This document shows positions 1 through 7,115 of a stretch of 17,498 bases of DNA, one piece after another; within the stretch, counting starts at the first letter, position 1, and each line of letters starts with the position of its first letter. Position numbers and translations under genes: made by a program. The DNA lies in NCBI GenBank assembly GCA_905193725.1, contig CAJJPW010000021.1, positions 1-17,498 of the forward strand, given 5' to 3'. The notes beneath the pieces were generated by a model. It searched no databases. It had not been told where the DNA came from and was given only the letters and a program-made list of their open reading frames with translations. This DNA comes from an uncultured Eubacteriales bacterium (lineage in GTDB: Bacteria; Bacillota; Clostridia; Christensenellales; Christensenellaceae).

Positions 1-280
1 AGCGAATGATGTTGTCTGGATAGCGCACAATATGGATCCCAAGGGCCTGAGCGTCCTGCAGAGAACTCAGCACAGTGCGTTTTTCCTCAACAAACACTCT
101 GCCGGAATCCGGCGGGGTAATCCCGCCGATGATATTGGCCAGCGTGGTTTTACCGGCACCGCTCGCCCCCAAAATCGCCACACACTCCCCCTCAAAAACG
201 CTAAAAGAGATATTGTCCAGCACGCGCTCATTAAAGATATTTTTACACAGTGATTCGACTCGTAAAAGCTCTACTTTCAA
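1..280 (-). CDS. Partial CUT2-like sugar ABC ATPase, divergent (N-terminal 93 residues)
   Basis: Reading the minus strand from a TTG at 280 gives an open frame that runs off the window at position 1. It shows an ABC nucleotide-binding domain start: a beta strand with L-D-N-I-S-F, then Walker A GASGAGKTT at about residues 38-46, then a segment with DAQALGIHIV that matches the region before the Q-loop of sugar CUT2 ATPases (RbsA/MglA type). The usual Q-loop Y-Q-E is replaced by R-Y-P-D, so the Q-loop glutamine appears missing. The start is TTG because the frame has a stop at 310-308, no ATG lies between, and AAAGGGG sits 8-9 bases upstream of the TTG. It is divergent from the sugar transporter at 690. 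ABC ATPase identity is sure; a regulatory rather than transport role is only a guess. The C-terminal part is outside the window. Confidence 0.8.
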   Translation of the reverse strand, partial: MKVELLRVESLCKNIFNERVLDNISFSVFEGECVAILGASGAGKTTLANIIGGITPPDSGRVFVEEKRTVLSSLQDAQALGIHIVRYPDNIIR

Positions 281-525
281 TTGATCAGGCCCCTTTGGAA
301 GCTGGCGTTATCGCAGATAACGGTTACCCTCATCTCGATGTTACAGTAGCAAATACAAAAACAGAAGCGAAAAAACAACTGGAAAATGACTACCCAAATC
401 TGGTTTCCACCATCTTTTATTTAAAATTACGTGCCATTATAATAACAGTAAATCATAAAACATGCAAGTTAAATCGACAAAGAAAGACAATCCAGCGCAA
501 ATAATTTGCTGATATTTTATTTATT

Positions 526-539
526 TTAAAGCGTTTTCG
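526..539 (+). promoter_or_regulatory. cre-like / LacI-family operator candidate
   Basis: TTAAAGCGTTTTCG agrees at 12 of 14 positions with the Gram-positive catabolite-responsive element consensus TGWAARCGYTWWCW; the mismatches are the second and last bases. It lies about 150 bases upstream of the sugar transporter ATPase gene, where CcpA control would be expected. A local LacI-family regulator could bind the same kind of sequence. The call is by pattern only. Confidence 0.5.
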
Positions 540-569
540 CATTTTAAAAAAAACAAATAACAATTAATA

Positions 570-587
570 ACAAATCTAGAAATTTGT
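570..587. repeat. Inverted repeat upstream of CUT2 operon
   Basis: ACAAAT and ATTTGT flank a 6-base centre (CTAGAA). It lies about 100 bases before the transporter ATPase start, in A/T-rich DNA, and could be an operator. A/T-rich inverted repeats of this size also occur by chance. Confidence 0.3.
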
Positions 588-689
588 TTTATGACCGTCT
601 ATCGAAAGAGGGCCATGAGATTTTAACCTTTTGCAATAAACGAATCTAAATGAAAGGAGTAGCGTATCCCTAGGACACGCACATAGTGT

Positions 690-2195
690 ATGGAGGAAAA
701 TTATCAGGTTGAGATGCTAGACATATGCAAGAGCTTTGGTGGGATTGCCGCCCTGGATCATGTGAACTTCCGGGCAAAAAGAGGAGAAGTACATGCGTTA
801 ATGGGGGAAAATGGAGCAGGTAAATCCACGTTGATGAAAATCCTATCCGGCGCGTATACTAAGGACAGCGGGCAGATAAAGATTGACGGCAAACCCGTCA
901 ATATCACCAGCCCAAAGACTGGGCGCGAGAAGGGAATTTCGGTAATTTATCAGGAATTTGCACTAGCGCAAGATCTTACTGTAGCAGAGAACATCTTTAT
1001 AGATGATCTTGGTCGTGGCAAATCGACTATTAATCAAAAAAAATTATGTGAAGATGCTAGACAATTGTTATCTAGTTTGGGATTTGGGCATATTGATGTC
1101 ACCACTAAAGTAGAGAATCTTTCTGTAGCATATCAACAAATTGTAGAGATATGCAAAGCGCTTTCCAGAAATGCCAGTATTTTAGTGTTTGACGAGCCCA
1201 CAGCTGTGCTGGCTTCCAGTGAGGAAGAGCAGCTCTTCGAGCTGATTAACAATCTCAAAAACCAAGGAGTGTGCATCATCTATATCTCCCACCGGCTAGA
1301 GGAGATCTTTAAAATTTGCGACTTGATTACCGTCATGAAGGACGGCAAATATGTGGCAACAGTAAAAACGTCAGAAATCTCCAAAGAGGAACTGGTTTCC
1401 ATGATGGTAGGCCGGAAATTGACGGATATGTTCCCGGAGAGGCACGCGACGATAGGCGATGTAGTGCTTCGTGCAGAGAACTTAAACAGTGGAAAAAAGG
1501 TGAAAAATGTCTCGCTAGAAGTGCGGGCCGGAGAAGTTGTGGGAATCAACGGCCTGGTAGGTGCGGGCAGGACGGAAGCCATGCAGGTGCTGTTTGGCGC
1601 CAGAAAAAAGGACAATGGCCTTATCTACATCAACGGGCAAAAGCGGGAAATTAACTCTCCTACGAAGGCAGTATCCTTAGGAGTAGGGATGCTCACAGAA
1701 GACCGGAAGAGGACAGGCGTTTTGCTCAATCTGCCCATCCGCGACAACATCACCATTTCTACCATTAAAAAAGTTTCCAATAAGTTTGGGTGGATCAACA
1801 GCAAAAAAGAAAACCAAATCGTAGACGATTTAGTAAAGAAGCTGCAAATTAAACTGGCAAGTGTACAGAACAACGTTTCCAGTCTCTCTGGCGGAAACCA
1901 GCAAAAAGTAGCGCTGGCAAAGTGGCTGGGCAGTGGATGCAAAGTGCTCATCTTAGACGAGCCAACCAGAGGTGTGGACGTAGGCGCCAAAGTAGAGATC
2001 TATAAGATCATCAACCAGCTGGCAGAAGAAGGAGCGGCGATTATTATGATTTCTTCGGAGATGCCGGAGATCATCGGCATGAGCGATAGGGTTATCGTGA
2101 TGCGGGAAGGAACGGTAATGGGAGAAATCGATCGCAAAGAAGAGTTAAATGAAGAGAACTTGATAAAACTTTCAATGGGGGTAGTGAATGAATGA
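690..2195 (+). CDS. Sugar ABC transporter ATP-binding protein, CUT2 family (RbsA/MglA/XylG-like)
   Basis: The 501-residue protein is the cytoplasmic energising subunit of a monosaccharide-type ABC importer. It has the two fused nucleotide-binding domains typical of CUT2: Walker A GENGAGKST at 39-47, a degenerate signature LSVAYQQ at 144-150 and Walker B with DEPTA from residue 168 in the first half; a degenerate Walker A (GLVGAGRTE, 288-296), LSGGNQQ (399-405) and LILDEPTRGVD (DEP at 423-425) in the second. Length fits the family (about 500). The start is uncertain: ATG 690 has an in-frame stop just before it and its AAAGGAG lies 30 bases upstream, while ATG 714 has GGAGG 17 bases upstream; neither spacing is ideal. 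Its end overlaps the permease start by 4 bases, so the two are translationally coupled. The substrate cannot be told; ribose, xylose, galactose or a polyol are possible. Confidence 0.95.
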   Translation: MEENYQVEMLDICKSFGGIAALDHVNFRAKRGEVHALMGENGAGKSTLMKILSGAYTKDSGQIKIDGKPVNITSPKTGREKGISVIYQEFALAQDLTVAENIFIDDLGRGKSTINQKKLCEDARQLLSSLGFGHIDVTTKVENLSVAYQQIVEICKALSRNASILVFDEPTAVLASSEEEQLFELINNLKNQGVCIIYISHRLEEIFKICDLITVMKDGKYVATVKTSEISKEELVSMMVGRKLTDMFPERHATIGDVVLRAENLNSGKKVKNVSLEVRAGEVVGINGLVGAGRTEAMQVLFGARKKDNGLIYINGQKREINSPTKAVSLGVGMLTEDRKRTGVLLNLPIRDNITISTIKKVSNKFGWINSKKENQIVDDLVKKLQIKLASVQNNVSSLSGGNQQKVALAKWLGSGCKVLILDEPTRGVDVGAKVEIYKIINQLAEEGAAIIMISSEMPEIIGMSDRVIVMREGTVMGEIDRKEELNEENLIKLSMGVVNE

Positions 2196-3199
2196 AAAGT
2201 AATGCACAGGCAATTCAAATGCGCAAAAAAATGACAGTAAAAGACTTTCTTGTGCGGTACAATGCGATTATCATTTTGGTTGCACTCATCGTGATATCGG
2301 CATGTCTTTCACCAGTATTTTTGACAGCGCAAAACATCTTTAATATTTTAAGACAGAACACGCCAATTTTCCTCATATCCATGGGGATGTTGATGGTAAT
2401 TTTAACAGGCGGCATCGACCTTTCGGTAGGCTCTATTGCAGCAGTAGGTGGTATGCTCATCACAGTGGCTTTGGTAGATTGGATGTGGATTACTCCTATT
2501 GGCCTCATTATCGCCATTTTATTCACGCTTGCGGTTTGCACACTGTTAGGTGCTGTCAGTGGTGCGCTAGTAACCTTCTTCCGAATGGCGCCCTTCGTAG
2601 TAACACTGGCTATGATGACCATTGCCAGAGGTATCGCGTACCTGATTACTAACGGACAGCCGATCCGGTGGCCTTCGGAAGGGCAAGGGACGGACTTTAT
2701 GTTGGATTTTGCCAGCAAAGGCATTAGTGTAGTACCTTGGCCGGTGATCTTTGGAGTAGTGGTGTTTGTCATCTTCTTGCTCATCCAAAAGAAGACAGTA
2801 TTTGGACGCTTAGTAGTAGCCACCGGTTCCAATGAAAATGCCGTCGTCTTAGCGGGTATCAACGCAAAAAAATATAAATTTGCAGTTTATGCAATCAGCG
2901 GCCTGATGTGCGGCCTGGCTGGCATCATTATGACCAGCCGCTCTGGAACGGGCGCCCCAGTTTCCGGTGATGGATATGAGCTAGATGCAATCGCCGCGTG
3001 CGTAATTGGCGGTGCAAGCCTCAACGGCGGTAAAGGCAAAGTGGGCAACACCCTCATCGGCGTGTTAATCTTAGGCCTTATCACCAATATTATGAACCTA
3101 TTGTCTGTACCGGCTTATCCACAGCAAATCGTAAAGGGCATTATCATTATCGCATCCGTGCTGATACAGAGCGTGAGCAATAGATCGCAAGATGCATAA
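2192..3199 (+). CDS. Sugar ABC transporter permease, CUT2 family (RbsC-like)
   Basis: This 335-residue, very hydrophobic protein is the membrane channel subunit of the same importer. Many membrane segments are visible from about residue 25 to the C-terminus. Family marks are the TGGIDLSVGSIAAVGG motif near residue 70-85, the cytoplasmic loop GINAKKYK that contacts the ATPase, and the C-terminal block with GYELDAIAACVIGGASL. ATG overlaps the ATPase stop codon (ATGA), which fixes the start and marks an operon. Length is normal for RbsC/XylH-type permeases, and no frame break is seen. CUT2 importers use one permease gene as a homodimer, so the ATPase, permease and binding protein here form a complete system. 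Confidence 0.95.
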   Translation: MKSNAQAIQMRKKMTVKDFLVRYNAIIILVALIVISACLSPVFLTAQNIFNILRQNTPIFLISMGMLMVILTGGIDLSVGSIAAVGGMLITVALVDWMWITPIGLIIAILFTLAVCTLLGAVSGALVTFFRMAPFVVTLAMMTIARGIAYLITNGQPIRWPSEGQGTDFMLDFASKGISVVPWPVIFGVVVFVIFLLIQKKTVFGRLVVATGSNENAVVLAGINAKKYKFAVYAISGLMCGLAGIIMTSRSGTGAPVSGDGYELDAIAACVIGGASLNGGKGKVGNTLIGVLILGLITNIMNLLSVPAYPQQIVKGIIIIASVLIQSVSNRSQDA

Positions 3200-3289
3200 A
3201 ATGCTCGATCAATTCAGATGAAAAACCGTTTGTTCGGTATATTAAAAATAAAAATACCGGAGAAAAAAAAGAAGGAGGACTTTAAAACA

Positions 3290-4633
3290 ATGAAAAAAAG
3301 AACACTGACAATTGTACTTTGTCTCATCATGTGCTTCGCAGTGGTAGCCTATGGTTGTACCCCGGCGGAAACCACACCCTCTGATTCTACGACTCCATCT
3401 GAGAGCGCAGAACAGGGCACAGAGCCGAGTGAAAGTACAGAAGGTGGAGATTCCGCAGAAGGTGACGCTACCACAGGCGACATTTACTCTTTGCTTCCTG
3501 ACCTAGCTCTCTCTGGAATCACCAATCCTGACATGGCAGACAGAACCGATGTGGAAAAAGCATGGCCAAAGACTCCGGCAAGCGAAGACACCATTGTGAT
3601 CGGCTGGACAGAAATCAACCAAGCTTCTGACTGGTTTGTAGGCGTAAAGGAAGGTGCAGAACAGCGCGCTGAGGAATTGGGCTTCCAACTGCAGTTCTTA
3701 GTAGCAGAGGACGATCCTCAGACCCAGAGCCAACATATAGATACCTTCATCTCCCAGGGTGTAGATATCATCGTAGTTGACCCAGTAAACTCCAGCGCTC
3801 CTGTAAATGACATCAACCGTGCAGTAGAAGCGGGCATTCCTGTAGTTTGCATCGGTACCGTTCCGGATGATTGTCAAGCGCTCACCACACTGACTGCTAA
3901 TCCTTTCCTCAATGGATATGAATGCGGTAAAGTGATCGGCGCACAATACGACGCTAATGAAGACATCATCTCCACAGTGATCATCGGCGTTATGGGCAGC
4001 TCCACTTCTGAAAGCCGTGTTTGCGGTATGATGGCTGGCATTTTGGAACAGAGAATGGAAGCAAAAGGCAGTGCATATGCATCTCAAGAGGATGCTTGGA
4101 TGGCTGGCTATGAAATGTTCCAAGCTCTGAAGACAGGCGGTAAAGCGGAAAATGCAGATGCTGGGTTCTATGTAAACGGCTTCGGCGTTGGCGACTGGAC
4201 AGTAGAAGGTGGCCTGAATGCGGCAGAAGACCTGATCACAGCAAATGCAGATATGAACTTAATCCTGGCTGAAAACGACTTTATGGCAGCTGGCGCATAC
4301 AGCGCTTTGGAAACTGCTGGCATGGTAGAGCAAGTGAAAATTGGCGCTGCTGCTGACGGCACAAGAGTTGGCCTCGACATGATTAAAGCTGGTCAGTTGA
4401 TCTGCACAGGTCCGAATAACGGCAATGCGCAAGGCGCATGGGCAATTGACTTCATCAATGCGATCTTCAACGAAGGCGCAGATCCAAGCGATTTACCTTT
4501 AGGTGCTTACTTTGATTCTTATGCAATCACAGCGGATAATGTAGATGATATCTACGATGCAAATGAGGTATTCTTCAAGGTTGGCGAATTTGAATTCCCA
4601 GCTTCCATTCCAGAACTCAAAGGTGAAGCTTAA
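3290..4633 (+). CDS. Sugar-binding lipoprotein of CUT2 ABC transporter (periplasmic-binding-protein type 1 fold)
   Basis: The gene makes a 447-residue precursor that would be exported and lipid-anchored outside the membrane. A positively charged start (MKKR), a hydrophobic stretch and a lipobox-like AVVAYG before Cys23 form a lipoprotein signal; Tyr at -2 is less usual. A Ser/Thr/Glu/Gly-rich linker of about 40 residues follows, then a sugar-binding domain with features of RbsB-like proteins (IVIGWTEINQ near the start, GVDIIVVDPVNSSAP, IPVVCIGT, ILAENDFMAAGAYSALE). The frame is open from an ATG at 3218, but ATG 3290 is chosen because GGAGG lies 11 bases before it and the signal peptide begins there. 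It follows the permease by 90 bases. This protein decides substrate specificity, which I cannot infer. Confidence 0.93.
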   Translation: MKKRTLTIVLCLIMCFAVVAYGCTPAETTPSDSTTPSESAEQGTEPSESTEGGDSAEGDATTGDIYSLLPDLALSGITNPDMADRTDVEKAWPKTPASEDTIVIGWTEINQASDWFVGVKEGAEQRAEELGFQLQFLVAEDDPQTQSQHIDTFISQGVDIIVVDPVNSSAPVNDINRAVEAGIPVVCIGTVPDDCQALTTLTANPFLNGYECGKVIGAQYDANEDIISTVIIGVMGSSTSESRVCGMMAGILEQRMEAKGSAYASQEDAWMAGYEMFQALKTGGKAENADAGFYVNGFGVGDWTVEGGLNAAEDLITANADMNLILAENDFMAAGAYSALETAGMVEQVKIGAAADGTRVGLDMIKAGQLICTGPNNGNAQGAWAIDFINAIFNEGADPSDLPLGAYFDSYAITADNVDDIYDANEVFFKVGEFEFPASIPELKGEA

Positions 4634-4660
4634 TTTTCCCACAAGTAAATATAGCTGACA

Positions 4661-4695
4661 GAAGTTGCGCCGCACCATAGGGGCGGCGCAGCTTC
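4661..4695 (+). terminator. GC-rich hairpin after the sugar-binding protein gene
   Basis: A 13-base-pair stem (4661-4673 with 4683-4695, one G-U pair) with the loop ACCATAGGG lies 27 bases after the stop codon. The stem is very stable, but no T run follows; A residues do. It may be a weak terminator, a processing or mRNA-stabilising end for the transporter transcript, or act on the minus strand. The next gene begins 212 bases further on. Confidence 0.55.
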
Positions 4696-4786
4696 AAAAA
4701 CCTATAGAGTCATTACATGCTCTACAAAACCATTTTACCATTTTATTCATAAAATAACACCTATTACTGATTAAAATAGAATTTTA

Positions 4787-4814
4787 TTTAACAATTTTTA
4801 GCACACATTATGAC
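4787..4814 (+). promoter_or_regulatory. Possible sigma-A promoter for the SDR gene
   Basis: TTTAAC (4787-4792) and TATGAC (4809-4814) are 16 bases apart. Both hexamers are imperfect. It lies in a 274-base A/T-rich gap before the SDR gene. Confidence 0.3.
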
Positions 4815-4907
4815 ATAGAAAAGTACGTTTTTATGCAAAAAGGCAAAGCAAAAATACGATAATGATAAATACATAGATAAAATAATATAGAAAAGAGGAG
4901 TTTTTAT

Positions 4908-5642
4908 ATGGGTTTACTGGACGGGAAATTAGCGGTTATCACTGGTGGCAGCCGGGGCATTGGCAAGGCCATTGCAAAGGCATATATCGCTCAAGGGGCA
5001 AAGGTCGTGATTGCGGATATTGATCTGGAGACTGCCCAGAGCACGGCAAAGGAGCTGGGAGAAGCGGCTCATGCTATTCAGCTGAACGTAGCAGATAAAA
5101 AAGACGTATACGATAAGACGGATCAGATTTGGGATCAGTTTGGCAAGGTGGATATTTGGGTCAACAACGCTGGCATTTCCCAGCAGATACCATTTGAAGA
5201 GCTGGAAGAGAACTGGTGGGATAAGATCATGGAAGTGGACTTAAAGGGCGTCTTCCTGTGCAGCCAAGCCAATTTTATTAAAATGAAAGAACATGGTGGC
5301 GGGAAATTTGTCAATATCTCCTCTATGGCAGGGGAGAGAGGGGGCAAAGTGAGCGGCGCCCACTACTCGGCTGCAAAGGGGGGGGTGAACACCTTAACCA
5401 AGGTGGTGGCCTTAAATGGTGGCAGCTATGGAATCACCGCCAATGCCATTACACCAGGCCTAATCATGACACAGATGGCCATCGACTTAGGATGGGCCAA
5501 TGAGGAACACAACGATATCCCACTGGGCAGACTGGGAACCCCAGATGATATTGCAAATGTTGCGGTTTTCTTAGGATCCTCCCTTTCCGACTATGTTTCG
5601 GGGGATATCATCAAAGTCAATGGCGGCATGTACATGGGTTAA
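4908..5642 (+). CDS. SDR family oxidoreductase (classical short-chain dehydrogenase)
   Basis: The 244-residue protein is a cytoplasmic NAD(P)-dependent dehydrogenase/reductase of the classical SDR family. Visible are the glycine motif TGGSRGIG at 12-19, Asp37 at the end of the second beta strand (usually means NAD(H) preference), NNAG at 86-89, a serine pair at 138-139, and the catalytic YxxxK as Tyr153 and Lys157. Position 111, often the tetrad Asn, is Asp here. The tail GDIIKVNGGMYMG is the normal SDR C-terminus. GAGGAG lies 8 bases before ATG 4908. It stands between a sugar importer and two other dehydrogenases, so oxidation of a sugar or polyol, or reduction of a ketone, is likely. Similar sequences are often named as FabG or gluconate/sorbitol dehydrogenases, so the exact substrate is unknown. 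Confidence 0.93.
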   Translation: MGLLDGKLAVITGGSRGIGKAIAKAYIAQGAKVVIADIDLETAQSTAKELGEAAHAIQLNVADKKDVYDKTDQIWDQFGKVDIWVNNAGISQQIPFEELEENWWDKIMEVDLKGVFLCSQANFIKMKEHGGGKFVNISSMAGERGGKVSGAHYSAAKGGVNTLTKVVALNGGSYGITANAITPGLIMTQMAIDLGWANEEHNDIPLGRLGTPDDIANVAVFLGSSLSDYVSGDIIKVNGGMYMG

Positions 5643-5705
5643 TGGAAGGAATCGTGTGGGAGATGCGCAGTAGAAGGAAACCGCGAGTGAAATTCTAGTA
5701 AAATA

Positions 5706-5776
5706 TTTGGGGTTTTTTGAAACAGAAGTGGACCAATTGCAATAACCTTAATCATTCCATAAAATATCACCCCAAA
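5706..5776. repeat. Inverted repeat bracketing the Fe-ADH promoter
   Basis: TTTGGGGT (5706-5713) and its perfect reverse complement ACCCCAAA (5769-5776) lie on either side of the -35/-10 pair at 5737-5765. The right half falls at the expected transcription start. This layout would suit a regulator binding two half sites, but eight bases could match by chance. Confidence 0.35.
5737..5765 (+). promoter_or_regulatory. Sigma-A promoter for the iron alcohol dehydrogenase gene
   Basis: TTGCAA (5737-5742), a 17-base spacer and TAAAAT (5760-5765) form a good sigma-A promoter. Transcription would start near 5772, leaving a leader of about 117 bases before ATG 5889. The same hexamer pair and spacing recur at 12930-12958. 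Confidence 0.65.
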
Positions 5777-5888
5777 GCAAATTACAATATGCTGCAAATA
5801 TAAAGTTTACCTACAATAAACGGCCCCAATATTGTGCATCTCATTTCTTTTTAGCAAGCTATAAACAATATATATGAGGAGAATGATT

Positions 5889-7064
5889 ATGAAAGAGTTT
5901 AACGCGTATTTCCCCACTAAATTGGTAGTGGGAACAGGAAGAATCAGCGAAGTTGGCACAGAAATGGCGCTTTTGGGCACCAAGGTATTTGGGGTATTTG
6001 ATCCGTTTTTAAAGGACAGTGAAATACTGGGGAAAATACGTCAATGGCTCAAGGAAAGTGGTCTTTCCCTAGTGGAATTTTACGATGTAGTGCCTAACCC
6101 GAGATATCAAGACATGGATAGAGGGGCGGCTCTTTGTGTAGAAAATGGGTGTGACTGCGTGTTGGCTATTGGCGGCGGTTCGGCTATTGATACGGCCAAA
6201 GCGATTACGTTGGCGGCAAAATACGGTGGAAGCACTTGGGATTATACCAAACGGTATTTTGAACTGGATAAAGTAAAAGAACCCAAACAAAAGGGCCTGC
6301 CTATGTTAGCTGTGCCCACTACAGCAGGAACGGGGGCGGAAGCTACGCTATCCTCTGTAGTCAACAATCAGGAATTGCACGTCAAATGCTCGATTATCAA
6401 CCCCGTGCTATTTCCCAACACCTCAATTATCGATGCGTCCATGATGTACTCTGTACCTCCTATGCTAACAGCACTCACAGGGCTGGACACATTCTCCCAC
6501 GCGTTTGAATCGTATATTTCCACTTCGGCAAACGAGTTTTCCGAAATGCTCTCGCTCAAATCCATGGAGCTATTTGTCCGCAGCATTCGAACAGCAGTCC
6601 ATGAGCCTACAAACAAAGAGGCGAGAGAGGATATGGCGTTAGCCAGCGCGCTTGCGGGAGCGGCATTTTGCCAGGCGAGTCTTTGCCTACCCCATGCAAT
6701 TGCTCAACCTGTTGGTGGCTTAAGAGATGTGCCCCATGGCGCGACGCTTGCCATTTGCATGCCACCGATTATCAAATGGACACTGCCCTATGGACAAGAG
6801 AAGTTCGCCAAAGTGGCAGAGCTCTTAGATCCATCCGTTCGGGATTTACCTCTAGAGCAAAAGGCCCAAGCAATTGTGCCGCTGTTTGAACAGTTGTATC
6901 AGGATCTGGGGGTGACGGTAAAATACGGAGATTATGGGTTGACTGAGGCGGATATTCCAGAGCTGACGGATATCGTGTTTGACTATTATAAGTGGGATTT
7001 AGGAGGACATCCAAAACCGGTTACTCGTGAAGATGTAGAAGAAATATATCGTCAATGCATGTGA
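5889..7064 (+). CDS. Iron-containing alcohol dehydrogenase
   Basis: The 391-residue protein belongs to the group III iron-dependent alcohol dehydrogenases (FucO/1,3-propanediol/butanol dehydrogenase family), which interconvert alcohols or diols with aldehydes or ketones using NAD(P)(H). Seen are the dinucleotide motif GGGSAIDTAKAI (about 95-106), TTAGTGAEAT, and four metal ligands by alignment with E. coli FucO: Asp200 and His204 in GLDTFSHAFE, His269 in CLPHAIAQP and His283 in VPHG. The histidine of FucO (H267) four residues after the third ligand is Gln here. The frame opens at 5874, but ATG 5889 is preferred because AGGAG lies 7 bases before it. A promoter at 5737 and a 246-base gap separate it from the SDR; the zinc dehydrogenase follows 51 bases later. 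The substrate is unknown. Confidence 0.93.
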   Translation: MKEFNAYFPTKLVVGTGRISEVGTEMALLGTKVFGVFDPFLKDSEILGKIRQWLKESGLSLVEFYDVVPNPRYQDMDRGAALCVENGCDCVLAIGGGSAIDTAKAITLAAKYGGSTWDYTKRYFELDKVKEPKQKGLPMLAVPTTAGTGAEATLSSVVNNQELHVKCSIINPVLFPNTSIIDASMMYSVPPMLTALTGLDTFSHAFESYISTSANEFSEMLSLKSMELFVRSIRTAVHEPTNKEAREDMALASALAGAAFCQASLCLPHAIAQPVGGLRDVPHGATLAICMPPIIKWTLPYGQEKFAKVAELLDPSVRDLPLEQKAQAIVPLFEQLYQDLGVTVKYGDYGLTEADIPELTDIVFDYYKWDLGGHPKPVTREDVEEIYRQCM

Positions 7065-7077
7065 ATTCATGTATAAT
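7049..7077 (+). promoter_or_regulatory. Possible promoter overlapping the end of the Fe-ADH gene
   Basis: TCGTCA (7049-7054), a 17-base spacer and a perfect TATAAT (7072-7077) could drive the zinc dehydrogenase separately. The -35 is weak (4 of 6). The short gap also allows readthrough from the Fe-ADH gene. Confidence 0.4.
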
Positions 7078-7115
7078 AATATATATAATATGTAATAAAT
7101 AGGTGAGGTAACAAT

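Larger units (their letters stand above)
281..689. other. Intergenic region between divergent ABC ATPase genes
   Basis: This 409-base gap separates two divergently transcribed genes and becomes very A/T-rich toward the right. It holds a cre-like site (526-539) and an inverted repeat (570-587), listed separately. On the minus strand, TATAAT at 441-436 is a possible -10 for the left ATPase, but no good -35 lies 16-18 bases away. I see no convincing sigma-A promoter for the plus-strand transporter, although the region 540-640 is a plausible place. Confidence 0.5.

Noticed and set aside
250..504. Plus-strand 84-codon ORF starting inside the left ATPase
   Set aside because: It overlaps the antisense of a clear ABC ATPase, has no ribosome site and runs into the A/T-rich promoter region. 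Part of it looks protein-like, but support is too weak.
2215..2862. Minus-strand 215-codon ORF over the permease gene
   Set aside because: It is a shadow of the CUT2 permease; its Lys/Thr/Pro-rich composition reflects the antisense of hydrophobic codons.
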